Assembly (NCBI GenBank): GCA_004352715.1
Contig: SCFE01000106.1
Location: 193,358-257,357, forward strand
Source of the DNA: Hofstenia miamia
Taxonomy: Eukaryota > Xenacoelomorpha > Acoela
Reading direction: 5' to 3'
Length of the DNA: 64,000 nt
Both the position numbers and the translations under genes were made by a program. Under the pieces are notes generated by a model that was not told the DNA's origin, did no database searches, and worked only from the letters and a program-made list of their open reading frames with translations. Shown piece after piece: positions 11,675 to 23,117 of this stretch (positions are counted from its first letter, which is position 1; every line of letters begins with the position of its first letter).

Positions 11675-12052
11675 ATGTTTACTAAAACGACTGCTGCCAT
11701 TTTTGCAAACGAAGCATCCTGATAATCAATATGTATTTTGGCCTGATAAAGCGTCATCCCAATATGCTCGCATGATATTAAATTTTTTACAAGAACAAAG
11801 ATACAATTCGTTCCAAAAAATATGAACCCAACCGATCTCCCCCAATGTCGACCTATTGAAGATGTTTTTAGCATGCTTGCACAACTGGTATATGAATATG
11901 GATGGATTGCCACAGATGTGAAGCAACTCACACGGAAGATAAAACGCTGTATAAAAAAACTGAATGGTGAATCTGTACAGCGATTATTTTTATCAACAAG
12001 AAAGCAATTGAGAGACGTTTATACAAATGGACCCTATGCTTGTATTAATTGA
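11675..12052 (+). pseudogene. Tc1/mariner transposase, 3' part
   Basis: Continuing the frame broken at 9488, this part carries YVFWPDKASSQYA, where the D of WPD is the second catalytic Asp, at about 11730-11770. It then has NPTDLPQCRPIEDVF at 11824-11868, where the E of PIED is the third acidic residue. The conserved C-terminal region and a TGA/TAA-rich end follow. At least one stop (about 11819-11821) separates the two blocks. It is one gene with the 8831 part. Confidence 0.75.
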
Positions 12053-12169
12053 TTTTTATTGAAAGACTGAATCCTTATATTCACAAATAAATATTAAAAA
12101 TTTTTATGTTTTTCCTTTCCTTAAAGTGCTTGTAAATTTTGTTCACTTTTTTTGTACTCATCCGCTATA

Positions 12170-14932
12170 CATCAAATTGTTTTTTAAAAATATTATAAAA
12201 CCATTATATATTTGCACATTATACGCAATTTTACCATGCTTTGAAAAATTTCAAAGTCCCCAATTTTATATAGTGCTTAAGCCGTTTTTGAAAGAGGGCG
12301 GCCGTCCCCCATAACCGCCGCTGGTTTTTGTTTGCTGCTCTTTTTTCTTAAATAAATAAATGCTAAAAATATATAATCCTTTGCTAACCGCGAAAAAATT
12401 GAAGAATTATGTAGTCTCATAGTATTCCATGCAACTGTTATTTGTTGATGGTAATGCAACAAATATTGGTAATAGATAATACAGTGGATGATAGCTGTTT
12501 TGCATGCATATAGATTGTGCAAGGGTATTAAAAGTATCTTTAGCAACCTGAAGGCACTACAAAAGTTACTATTAAAAGTTCAAATATCCACAAAAGAATA
12601 AGAATATATTTACTTTCAGGGCCCCTGAGAATAACTCAAATTCAACTAGTTTCACCAAAAATCTAGTTTCTACATGTGTACAATTGTACACATTGTGTCT
12701 CAAAGGGATGTTCGCGTCGTTCTCTTTTGGAAATTGTAGATGATCTCTGCTGCTTTCACGAAAAAACGGTTAAAATTGTTTTTTTAATTTTATTGATTTT
12801 TTGTCATTTGAAAATATGGAATTATTATTCCTTAACTGTGTTAGTAAAATAAATAAATTTGATGTACAAGAAATATCTTTTAGGATTCATAATTTCAAAA
12901 TCTTGCTAGAATTTTGTTACATGTGTAAGCCTAGGAACACGGACAATTTTCTCTATAGCCCAATTTGATAATTTATCAATCTTTTTCCACATAGTTATGT
13001 AAATTGTGATCCATAACTGATTATCTTGTATAAATGTTCACGATAATAATAGCTATAGAGTGTTTTTGGAAATAACAGTTATGGTTGAGTTAAACCTAGC
13101 AAGTTTGCGAACATTATCATTAAGAAAATCAGTAAAATTAGCTTAGAAATTTCGGCTCGTTGACAAGTCTGAGTCTAGTAAATTTATAATGTGTGCTGAC
13201 ATACAAATGGCATCTGCATACTTAATACTTTTACAATGGGCTAAGCAATTGGCAATATTGTTAACATATATGTAGTGAAACCGGATTTTGATAGTGATTT
13301 ATAGGACGTAGGTTATTACTGACCAGGAAAAACTTAACCACTAAAAAGCTCCGAGTTCCACTTACGTCTAATCGACCTAAATATGGTTTTAGACTCGAGC
13401 TTTTAACAATATATCAAAAGCGCGATGAAAAAGAATAATAAAACCCGAATTGGTTCACTACTATCTTAAAAGTTAAATAGTCAACCCGACTTTGTCAATA
13501 TATTTCAATATCTGACAAATTACTAAGTGCTCTAGTAAGTTTGATTTTAAAACACTTCCTATCAAACTCTGTCCACAACAAATGACTTCTTAACTACTTC
13601 TGAATGAATCTAACACACCTGCTCGTTGTTTTGTATTAATTTTAATATACAAAAGTGTCAACCAGTTTCTATTACAAAGCAAACTAATTTCTCTTAACGA
13701 AAGGAATCAAGCAACTAATAAGTACGCGAAATTATTTCAAGCTTTTGAGATTCCACTTTCTACTAAAATTTCTGTCGTTGCAAACAACAATAGCACGTTT
13801 TAATTCAGTGTTTCTCTCACACTAATCGATTTCTTTACTAACTATGTGGGAAAACAGTTTCCTTAAGTCAAAGCACACCGCGAACTACTTTAAACAATGT
13901 TTTTATAGTCTTAAAAGAACGATTGTAAGCAGAATATAGCGGTTTGTATTTAACTCTCGTTATAAAACTACTTTTGAGTTCCTATAATCGAGTCAATGTA
14001 TTAAGTCAAACTCGTCTAGTGTTTTCTCACAAAACTTTCTTAATGGCGGAAACAAAAGGTAATTTTTACTTTACACAACTACTTAACGTCTCTCTGAAAA
14101 CCTTCCTAGTTTTCCCTTAACTTTTATTGAGCGATTTACTCTATTAAAAGTAAATTAAAATCACAATACAAGATAACCGTAACTTATTTATTTTACAAAA
14201 ATAAGAATAATTAAACAACTACCAATAACAATTCGAATAACTTAAGTATCACTAGCTATAATTAAAGCCCAATGAAACTTCCAAAGTTAAAGAATTCTAG
14301 TTCCTAGAACAAAACTTTACCTGATGTGGATCACCACTAAATGCTGAAATAACTTCGTAATTGAAGACTTGAAACGAAACCAAGAAGTTGTCTTTAACAA
14401 GATTTGTTCGTCTAGGTTAGACAAGAACTCTGTCAGACTTTGCTAACCTTCTCTGCATATAGGGCGGGGAGGGGCCCGCTTTTCTGTATTGAGCTTCTCA
14501 GCGAGGTTCTGCTGCTTTCCCTCTGTTTTGACGGTCTTTTTATACCATGTCTACGTCACCGGTTCTCTGATTTGATATCTATTTTCAGTTCCAAAATTAG
14601 CTTAACATTTTTAAACAATTTTAGCATTTAATGCCACGTCCATCATACTCTATTTGTCTTAAGTGTTCTTTAGTTATCCGGTCTTTTGTCTTTTACGTTA
14701 CCTCGTTAAACACTTAAAAAGGCTCTTTAAGCATCTCTTTCCCAACAATAAGCCCTTAACATGAGCCAAGCTTCTTACAGTTTCGGTAAATTTCACAATT
14801 CTCAAAGCCAATTCCATTAGCTTTTCGGTAAATTTCACAATTCATTTCTTTCAAAATTAATTCTGTGAACAATTTAAAATTAAAAATTTTTTGTAAAATT
14901 CCAATTTTACTACAGTTCTATTGATTCATTAA
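12170..14932. other. Unassigned stretch
   Basis: No gene or repeat family was recognised. A slightly GC-richer patch at 14455-14560 has no coding support. The segment at about 14815-14900 shares phrases (ggtaaatttcacaattc, caaaattaattctgtgaaca) with 19635-19700 beside the LINE at 19.7 kb, so a retroelement 3' tail may reach this area. Confidence 0.5.
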
Positions 14933-15367
14933 GGGGGTGCCACACAGTTAGTCTTTTGACTATAGTCAAAATTGCAGTTTTGCATTCTTTCGTCTATTAG
15001 TCAAAAAATTTGTTTAATTGTCAAATATTTTGACTAATAGTCAAAAGAGGTTTCTGCGTAAATTGCATTGCATATACATGTACAAAAATTACTAAGTGGA
15101 GTCGCTATAATTACATTTCAACTGTAGGTGACGGGAGAACATTTCGGATGATGTATTAAATAGACCTCATGCTCTACGCTCACGAATATGTATTGAATAG
15201 TTAATTAATCACTCATAAACAAGCGCATATGTAAAGAATTATGTAAACATTTAATCCAATTAGCAGGTTGGAATCTTTGACTAATCGTAAACTGCAAAAG
15301 TCACTTTTTGGGGGTGCCACACGGTTAGTCTTTTGACTAGTCAAAAGACTAATCGTGTGGCAGCCCT
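14933..15367. mobile_element. TTAA-flanked MITE with terminal hairpin
   Basis: The left end is GGGGGTGCCACACAGTTAGT and the right end, read in reverse, is AGGGCTGCCACACGATTAGT. Both are flanked by TTAA (14929-14932 and 15368-15371). The motif TAGTCAAAA and its complement recur several times inside. The right end is a self-complementary hairpin at 15311-15366. TTAA targets fit piggyBac or Kolobok groups; no transposase is present. Confidence 0.7.
15311..15366. repeat. Near-perfect 28-bp-arm palindrome
   Basis: The arms GGTTAGTCTTTTGACT and AGTCAAAAGACTAATC meet without a loop at 15338/15339 and continue outwards with GTGCCACAC / GTGTGGCAG. It is a terminal repeat of the MITE followed directly by its own inverted copy. 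Confidence 0.85.
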
Positions 15368-16155
15368 TTAATATTTCAGTGAACTGTCCACGTCAAATAC
15401 AGAAGTCTATATATGCTACAACACACACAGACTTTAAATTTACAACTACATTGTAAAAATCTATGATAGTATGTATAATACTTTAATATTACTTTGGGAT
15501 TGGCAAATTACTTTTTTGTAATTTAGATTGAGGTAGTTTTTTTCGAAAAATCCGAGAGTGCATTGAATGTATAATTTTTGTTCTCTTCGGCATGAGCATG
15601 GGTTGGGCAGAACTTTTTGACAAGTGTATAGGTGTTGGGCTAAATTGGATACGAAAATCTGTAGCCACGCCCACCATGCAAATCATGTTTAAATTTAAAA
15701 ATCGTGGTGACAGACGTTGCTTTGAATCTTAAATTTTGACTAGGCTGTAACCTCAATAGCTACAATATTTCAAAATTTACAGTGATCAATATCACTATAC
15801 ATGTAGGAGTAAAATGTTTTATACTTCAATTATTAAACATTTCAGAATTCTGCAAATTCTTTTTCACCAACGAATTTAAGTTTTGGCTAGATTTAATGCA
15901 AACGAGATTTTGTATTAGAAGGCTTCCAAAACATGCAAGCTTGTTGGAGAACACTGGCCAATGAAAACGCGTTATTCATATATTTGGCTTCGATTAGAAA
16001 TGATGAATTTGTGCAAAAGTTGACCAAACAGGCTCATTCGAAACTTGATTCGCATCAAAGTAAGACGCATTCTAGTTTACTCAAGCTATACATGTAAACT
16101 GACTAATAAGATTCCTATTTAGTATGTTCTAAATAATTGTATTGAATTATTTTAG
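15368..16155. other. 5' flank of the small secreted gene
   Basis: No coding frame is supported. The bases just before 16156 (TTATTTTAG) look like a 3' splice site, so an upstream untranslated exon or trans-spliced leader is possible. Confidence 0.4.
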
Positions 16156-16483
16156 ATGTTGACGAAGTTATTCATTTGCGCATTGCTCATTTTCGAATGT
16201 TACGGACGTTGGGACGCAAGTACATCATGCATGCATCCAACTCATTTTTTCAATCAAGAGATTGATAATGATGTCTACTTAGCATTTTATAATCATCCTC
16301 ATGCTAAACCGTATCAGTAAGTGTGCAATTCATTAATATGTATCTGTCGCGCGATGGCGTATTATTGCAATACGTGACATTAAACATTTTTTAATAATTG
16401 TTCTAAATAGGTCTGCCCTTGTACGTCGTTTCGAAATTCTTCTGTATGGCAAAGAAATGTGCAACTTAATGCAGCTATTGTAG
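16156..16483 (+). CDS. Small secreted protein, two exons
   Basis: Exon 1 (16156-16316) begins ATG and encodes a clear signal peptide (MLTKLFICALLIFECYG), then a short acidic/aromatic region. It ends at CA|GTAAGTG, a strong donor. The intron 16317-16410 is 94 bp and ends TTCTAAATAG. Exon 2 (16411-16483) restores the codon CA+G (Gln) and stops at TAG. The spliced product is 77 residues, about 60 after signal cleavage, with Cys in CMHP and MCN. The frame would close with stops if the intron were kept, which supports the splice model. No family was recognised; it could be a peptide precursor or a lineage-specific secreted factor. The ATG directly follows an acceptor-like TTTTAG, so the 5' end may be incomplete. 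Confidence 0.5.
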
Positions 16484-16741
16484 TGCTGCTTTTCTTCAAG
16501 TTCAATATTTTTAGATTTTGGGGCAATTTGCGTTTATTCATTTTAATATCTCAATAACAAGGGAACAGCGACCGGTTACGGATAAACTTTATTAGTTCGT
16601 GAGCTTTAAGCTCATAAATTTTTTTCAACAAACCATAAAAAATCAAAAAATTAGAAAGCAACCAAAATTTAAACAATGACATCATTATTGCACTCAAATT
16701 TTTATTTGAAAAACATATAATTGCTAAATATTCTATTGTAT

Positions 16742-16804
<63 letters not shown>

Positions 16805-17224
16805 ATAAATATAAAATAAATATAAATATATATATATATATGTTTGGAAATAATATTTAGATTATTGATATCATTAATAAAACACTCAATTTTCATAAAT
16901 AAGCATCGATATATTTAAATTTACAATTTCTTAGACAACCCTAACCCTAACCCTAACCCTAACCCTGGGCTCAGTTCGAAAACATTTTTTAGACATTTTC
17001 AAAACTTGATCAGTATATTCCTCCTACCTTTCTCGCTACTATTTAAAAATATTTTTACAAACCCCATAAAACAAAAATGAATATACATTTCCTAACAAAG
17101 ATTTGGAATTCAACATATTTACACTTACCACGTTTATGCAAAATAGAGAATGAAGTCTTCGTTAGCTTTATCTTTAATATACTGTTTGAAATGAGAAGAA
17201 GAGCGCACTGCTATGCTAATATTA
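16484..17224. other. Gene-free stretch with AT microsatellite and telomere-like repeats
   Basis: Contains a long (AT)n tract at 16746-16800, a shorter one near 16830-16842, and (CCCTAA)n at 16939-16966. No coding frame was recognised. Confidence 0.7.
16939..16966. repeat. Interstitial telomere-type repeat (CCCTAA)4.7
   Basis: Four perfect CCCTAA units plus CCCT. This is the TTAGGG telomere motif of most animals, read on the C-strand. Normal sequence follows on both sides, so it is internal, not a chromosome end. Confidence 0.9.
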
Positions 17225-17280
17225 TAGATTGATCCCTAAAAATGTTCGTTTTAAAATATTCGCAAATTTATTTCAAATTT

Positions 17281-17412
17281 ATATCAAATTTAAACAAAAT
17301 TAAATAATTTTTTTTAATAAATATTTTTAATACGGACATTCTTTTACGAAAAGAAAGTTCGTATGAAAAATATTTATTAAAAAAAATTATTTAATTTTGT
17401 TTAAATTTGATC
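17281..17412. repeat. Large palindrome (about 65-bp arms) inside the mariner 5' region
   Basis: The sequence from atatcaaatttaaac to acattctttt is followed, after one or two bases, by its reverse complement ending gtttaaatttgat. Only a few mismatches occur. It would fold into a long hairpin in DNA or RNA. Confidence 0.8.
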
Positions 17413-17457
17413 GCTGTTTAAAGATGTTGTATTAATTTAATTTAAAAACTTTATCGT

Positions 17458-18516
17458 TTGGATATGTATATAAATTCGCGTGATATTAATTTGTTAGTTG
17501 AATTTCTAAGAAGAAATAACATAAATGCAACGAAATCTCATGAAATGATATGTACAACATTTGGAGAAAACATTGTGGGCCTCCGCAGAGTTCAAGTTAT
17601 TGCAAAACAAATCTCAGAAGGTGAAAAGATGGACTTTAAACGTAAACATGGAAGTGGCCGCCCGTCTAAAGATAAACGACTAGAACTGAGGGAAGTGATC
17701 GAGGAAGAATTAACCAATAACAATGATTTTACATTGCGGGAGCTGGCCGTCAAACATGATGTATAATTCCATATGATTCGAGACATTGTCACCAAAGATC
17801 TGAGATACTTATCTATTGGGCAAGTTGGTGCCCCATGTGTTATCTAACGCTAATAAGGAAAATCGTGTGGCAGGATGCCAAGAAATCCTACGGTACTTGT
17901 CTACCCGAAATGCATATAAAAATTTGATCATCATTGACGAAAAACAGTTTTTTGAACGACCGGTTGGAAACCCAGCCACAAGACGTCAATGAGTGGCACC
18001 CGATGGCGTAAGCTTAAATTTGCCAGACGATGCCCAAAGGATAAAAAGTTTATGGCCATGGTGGTCATTACATTTACAGGCCTAAGCTATGCGAAGGTTT
18101 TACCAAGTGGTCAAACAATTGATTCAAATGTTTACATTGATTTCCTTGCTGAAACATTGACTGCAATTGATTCTTACGATCTCAGAATGTCACACAAAGC
18201 TACTTCACCAGCGGATTTGAGTGATCATGCACAACAATGCCATGTTTCTAAGTTAACATCTGATTATCTCGAATCCAAAAACATAAGATGTCTACATCAG
18301 CCACCCTATTCGCCTGATGTCAATATGCTAGACCGCAAGTTTTTTCCAAAGTGCGAAATGAGAAGAACCAAGATTAATTTTTATACCCCACAAAATGTTG
18401 AACCTTTCATCAAAGAATGTGCTTGCACAAATAGCGATGAAGTTATGAAATATGAATATGAAAAACTGTTATATCATTGCCAGGAGACCATTGACTCTGA
18501 AGGCGATTATGTATAA
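17458..18516 (+). pseudogene. Mariner transposase pseudogene
   Basis: The N-terminal 102 codons (17458-17763) hold a helix-turn-helix region and a basic GSGRPSKDKR hinge. An in-frame TAA at 17764 and at least two frameshifts follow. The catalytic domain reads IIDEKQFFERPVG at about 17930-17970 (first Asp), SDHAQQCHVSK at about 18219 (second Asp in the DNARPH-like motif), and PPYSPDVNMLD at about 18303 (third residue Asp). The third acidic residue is thus Asp, as in mariner, not Glu as in Tc1; 35 residues separate the last two as read. DDE/D transposases cut and join DNA at TA sites. This copy is inactive. Confidence 0.75.
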
Positions 18517-18624
18517 TTATGATTAATATATTCTTGTAAAGTTTTCTTGTCTTGATCGAAATAAATTTGCGAATACGAACATTTTTAAGGATCAATCTAT
18601 ACATGCCAAATGCCACCCCCCCCC

Positions 18625-19624
18625 NNNNNNNNNNNNNNNNNNNNNNNNNNNNNNNNNNNNNNNNNNNNNNNNNNNNNNNNNNNNNNNNNNNNNNNNNNNN
18701 NNNNNNNNNNNNNNNNNNNNNNNNNNNNNNNNNNNNNNNNNNNNNNNNNNNNNNNNNNNNNNNNNNNNNNNNNNNNNNNNNNNNNNNNNNNNNNNNNNNN
18801 NNNNNNNNNNNNNNNNNNNNNNNNNNNNNNNNNNNNNNNNNNNNNNNNNNNNNNNNNNNNNNNNNNNNNNNNNNNNNNNNNNNNNNNNNNNNNNNNNNNN
18901 NNNNNNNNNNNNNNNNNNNNNNNNNNNNNNNNNNNNNNNNNNNNNNNNNNNNNNNNNNNNNNNNNNNNNNNNNNNNNNNNNNNNNNNNNNNNNNNNNNNN
19001 NNNNNNNNNNNNNNNNNNNNNNNNNNNNNNNNNNNNNNNNNNNNNNNNNNNNNNNNNNNNNNNNNNNNNNNNNNNNNNNNNNNNNNNNNNNNNNNNNNNN
19101 NNNNNNNNNNNNNNNNNNNNNNNNNNNNNNNNNNNNNNNNNNNNNNNNNNNNNNNNNNNNNNNNNNNNNNNNNNNNNNNNNNNNNNNNNNNNNNNNNNNN
19201 NNNNNNNNNNNNNNNNNNNNNNNNNNNNNNNNNNNNNNNNNNNNNNNNNNNNNNNNNNNNNNNNNNNNNNNNNNNNNNNNNNNNNNNNNNNNNNNNNNNN
19301 NNNNNNNNNNNNNNNNNNNNNNNNNNNNNNNNNNNNNNNNNNNNNNNNNNNNNNNNNNNNNNNNNNNNNNNNNNNNNNNNNNNNNNNNNNNNNNNNNNNN
19401 NNNNNNNNNNNNNNNNNNNNNNNNNNNNNNNNNNNNNNNNNNNNNNNNNNNNNNNNNNNNNNNNNNNNNNNNNNNNNNNNNNNNNNNNNNNNNNNNNNNN
19501 NNNNNNNNNNNNNNNNNNNNNNNNNNNNNNNNNNNNNNNNNNNNNNNNNNNNNNNNNNNNNNNNNNNNNNNNNNNNNNNNNNNNNNNNNNNNNNNNNNNN
19601 NNNNNNNNNNNNNNNNNNNNNNNN
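18625..19624. other. Assembly gap (1000 N)
   Basis: Exactly 1000 N, hence a gap of nominal length. It begins right after a poly-C run. Open frames spanning it are meaningless. Confidence 0.95.
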
Positions 19625-19689
19625 GTCTGATTTTCGTAAATTTCACAAAAGATTTCTTTCAAAATTAATTCTGTGAACAATTTAAAATT

Positions 19690-21791
19690 AAAAATTTGTC
19701 TAAGCAATTCGCAATATTATTAAAATATTTGTTAAATAAGGGCCCTAAAATTGAAACTGCGGATCTTCTGTGAAAATCTCCTCATAAGATGACTGACACA
19801 AAGCTTTAAAGCTTGATACCTTTTAGTTAAAAAGCTGCTAACTAAGTTCAAAGCATCGCTACTAAGACCATATATATGTAATTTTCTTAAGAGTATGGTA
19901 GACACATGCTGTCAAAGGCTTTTGATAGATCAATAAAAACTACAGCAAAAAATTTAAATAATTTCCTCAATTCTTCGATTGCAAATAACAATGCGTCAGT
20001 TGTAGACTTTGATTATTAAAAATAAATTTGGATTCATTAAAATAATTTTAAAGCAGGTTATATAGACTTCGTTCGAATATTTTAGGTTTCAAAAATTAGC
20101 CTATAATTTGCAGGTCCTTGAGGATCCTTATCTTTGTAGATGGGAGTAGCAAAGTTATACTTAAATATTTGGGAAAATACCAATGGTGGATGCATAGATT
20201 AGAAGTATATGTTAGATGTGACACTGTATTCCATGATGAAGTTAGGTACGTTGCATGGCTCTTTGGATTTGTAATTGTTTATTTGATTTATATTTCTTAG
20301 TACTTCGTTTTTAGACAAGAAATTCAAACAGAAAGAATTGTCATGATTTGGAAATTCATCGGTATATTACACAGGGCATCCTGTAAATTTTCCAACACTA
20401 ACGAAAAAACTATATAAATGGTTAGCAATTTCTTGATGGTTTCTTAAAATCTTATTGCCGATGAATAAGGAAGCTATGTCTTTTTGATTTTTGCTATGGA
20501 TTTTGCAAACCATTTCAGCATAGGACCATTTATTTTTGGCTGTATTAAATTTTTCAAAGGCTAACAAACTAGAGTTTTTGACAATATCTTTCTCTAATAG
20601 CTTAAGTAATTTCTTCATAATATACGAAGCATAGCTGTTTTGTGATTGTAGGAATCCCAAACTTGACTAGTACCAAAAAGGAAGACCAAAAATATGCACG
20701 TCATGCTTAGCACATAAGCGCAACTAATGTTTATCACAAAACATGCTACGTGCATCTATTTATGTGTCATCTATTTTAATAAATTATCAGTTTTTGCTTT
20801 TACATAAATTTACTTTAGATTCATTTTCTAAATCATTTCTTCAATTTTAGTCTTTCATCCTTAAGGGTGTCATGAGAGGGGTTGTTTGTGAATCGGTGCA
20901 TGCATGCATGGCCTACTAAATTAAACTCTGTCCCAGTTAAAAAGTAAGCCGGTTTTGAAGAAAATGAAGTAGTATGATATAACCACGAATATAATTTTCA
21001 AGTTTTGATTTTCATTTTTTTTATAATATGCACAAGATCCTAAACTATCTAATTCGAGCCAAAACCATGGTATTTACGCTATAATAAAACCCCAATTATC
21101 GATATAAAACTTTACTTATTAAGTGGGACAGAGTTGATATAAATTATGAATTTAGTAGGCCATGATGCATGTCAAAAATTTGTTCAACTAGGTAGAGGTA
21201 CCCTGCTAATATCTCATCAATATTAAAAAGCATGTAGAAAGCAGTCCAATTGATGAAGCACAAATCATACAAGAAGTTTTCTATATTGAAGTTCTTGGTG
21301 GAACGTTTAACTATTTTCATACTTTTTGACGTGCATTTTATTATCAACTATGAGTAACATGTTATGATCGCCGAAGATGCATGGAGAAACAGTAATTTGT
21401 GTACTAACATGTGGAAAGTTTGTTCAATGAAAAGAATTTATACTCATTTAGCAGATTCTCAATTACGTATGCTTGCTTTTTATCATAAAAAATGATGTTG
21501 TAATCTCCACATAAAATAAGTCGATCAAAATTTGGGAAACTTGAAAAATTTCCTCTGATTTCTATTCGATAAATGCACTGAAAATTGTTTGTGAGGGCAG
21601 TAACTAACCTTAACAAACAATTTTTCTCCATAGTAAGACCCAAGCCACATACTCTCGACAATTTCATGTTGACCTTCCGCATCACTATTCCGCTTAAATT
21701 CAAAATATTTAGGAACAATCACTAAAAAACAACTTATAAGTCTATTCCTTGTTTTGCTGAAGGTATCCATCCGTCTGATAACGAATTCCAA
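19690..21791 (-). pseudogene. LINE (non-LTR retrotransposon) endonuclease-RT fossil
   Basis: Reading leftwards on the minus strand, the order is as follows. First come endonuclease pieces at 21791-21404, with LILCGDYNIIF at about 21520 (the GDFN-type motif of APE endonucleases). Next is a linker with NIENFLYDL...IFDMH near 21150-21290, then the start of the RT domain (20660-20367), then FFAVVFIDLSKAFDSM at about 19925-19965 (motif A) and a VSILGP motif B remnant at about 19745. Frames shift repeatedly. The layout endonuclease-linker-RT is that of a CR1/Jockey-type ORF2. A 252-bp MITE splits it at 20910-21161. The 3' part runs towards the 18.6-19.6 kb gap. Confidence 0.75.
20910..21161. mobile_element. 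MITE nested in the LINE
   Basis: The left end GGCCTACTAAATT and right end AATTTAGTAGGCC are perfect inverse copies. The repeat then continues as AACTCTGTCCCA on both sides after a 13-base indel. It interrupts the LINE linker exactly inside a DMHAP-like codon run. The flanks are GCAT-rich (tgcatgcatgcat / atgatgcatg), so the target duplication cannot be read cleanly. Superfamily unassigned. Confidence 0.7.
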
Positions 21792-21812
21792 ACACTAGTA
21801 TCAGCATCGTTA

Positions 21813-21900
21813 TTAACACATTCGCTGCCAGCTACGAGTATACTAGTAAACGGCAGTGTGTTCCGTTTTGCCGCCTACGAGAATGCTCGTAGTAGAGGTA
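21813..21900. mobile_element. Possible piggyBac-type terminus
   Basis: TTAACACATTCGCTGCCAGC followed by two nested palindromes (ctacgag...; ACGAGAATGCTCGT) looks like the TTAA-bounded end of a piggyBac family element. No matching opposite end was found within about 1 kb. Confidence 0.35.
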
Positions 21901-23050
21901 TCATATCAGGATGGATCAATGCGCGCTTGGCACACGGGATAGATTCGCCCAACTTACTCTGGCGACTTGCATTAACAGTTGTTGAATGATATATCTACAA
22001 AATATCTCGTCGTTGGCAACCGTCAAATTCAAGTTCAAATTTCGTATGATGAAGCTGGGAGCGAATGTTTCAACAAGACAAACTATAGTATTATTACCTA
22101 TTATTTTGCAAAAGTGGAGAAAATTTTCATAGCAGTTCCGCAGGTCGTGCAAATTTAAAGAAATAATTTCTAACTTACTAATTGAAAATCTTAAAACCTC
22201 ACAAAGTTTTCATTATTCTGATGCGCTAATTTGAGTACCAAGGATCTTATGAAGGTTATTACTTAAAGTGATAAATTGATTGTACATATATGGAACTATT
22301 TCATAATTCTTAATTTCCCTTAATTGGTACAGCTTACATTTATTATATGTAAATTTTTCAACATTAAATTGCTATCTTCAATATAATACTAGCAATGAAT
22401 CGAGGGGCGACCCAATATGTCTAACACAGGCCTGCGACCCGACCTGATGAGAGAAAGATTGTTATCATAATACGCACAATATGTTTTATGAAATGAAAAC
22501 AATAGGAAATCAATATACAATTAAAAATCATTAAGGGCTTCAAGAATTTGAAAAAAATCAAATGTTTGTCTTCAGTTCCTTAAATCTGTTAGTGCTCTCC
22601 AACTGCAAAGGTTATATTGACCCACAACCCGATCCGATCAGTCTAATTTTTTAGTGTTCAGATCGATCCGGGTCGGTCCGATTTCCAAAATGCTCATCTG
22701 CACACCTCTACGAGCACTCTGTATACATTTTTACTATCTTGCTATAGTACACGTATACATGTGTATAGACATTACTTACTATGAAAATTACCAACAAAAT
22801 ATCATTTTATGCCAAGGGTGACATAATAATAAGCAGACATTTAACAACATATTCAGTTACTTCAGTTGAATTAGCTATCAATTTATAAAGAATGTAGTTA
22901 TTGATGGGTTTATGCAAGCATTTGTTGTATTTCTTGAAGGTCTAAGTATAGAAAAGTGGTGTTTGTTTATAATTGGCCAGTTTAAGTATTGAAAATGTGC
23001 TTGAACAAAGCTATGTAAAGTTTACAGATACTTTCACAGCTTCCGGTCCA
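21901..23050. other. Unassigned stretch upstream of the transporter
   Basis: No gene is supported. 22395-22730 holds GC-richer phrases (cgacccgacctgatgag; cgatccgggtcggtccg; ctgcacacctcta) that look like a degraded MITE, without clear termini. Confidence 0.4.
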
Positions 23051-23060
23051 CTGAATACTC

Positions 23061-23068
23061 TATATAAT
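23061..23068 (+). promoter_or_regulatory. Candidate TATA box of the MFS gene
   Basis: CTATATAATC at about 23060 lies some 55 bases before the ATG at 23118. This is a plausible core promoter with a leader of roughly 25-30 bases. Confidence 0.4.
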
Positions 23069-23117
23069 CAACAGTGTAAATTTATTTTGTCATTATACTT
23101 TTGAATAACTTTCTAAT

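Larger units (their letters stand above)
8665..12169 (+). mobile_element. Tc1/mariner transposon interrupted by a nested element
   Basis: The left terminus (8665, TATAACGGTTGAGTACAAAA) and the reverse complement of the right terminus (12169, TATAGCGGATGAGTACAAAA) match at 18 of the first 20 bases. Both ends are flanked by TA, the Tc1/mariner target duplication. Without the nested 9489-11674 insertion the element would be about 1.3 kb, the usual size. The internal frame is a decayed transposase. Confidence 0.8.
17225..18601 (+). mobile_element. Mariner-type transposon (decayed)
   Basis: The left end TATAGATTGATCCCTAAAAA and the right end, read in reverse, TATAGATTGATCCTTAAAAA differ at one base in 20. 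The repeats continue to about 45 bp (TTCGCAAATTT). TA borders and a size of 1.38 kb fit mariner. A 130-bp palindrome lies between the left TIR and the transposase. Confidence 0.8.

Noticed and set aside
16939-16966. True chromosome end
   Set aside because: Only 28 bp of repeat with normal sequence on both sides.
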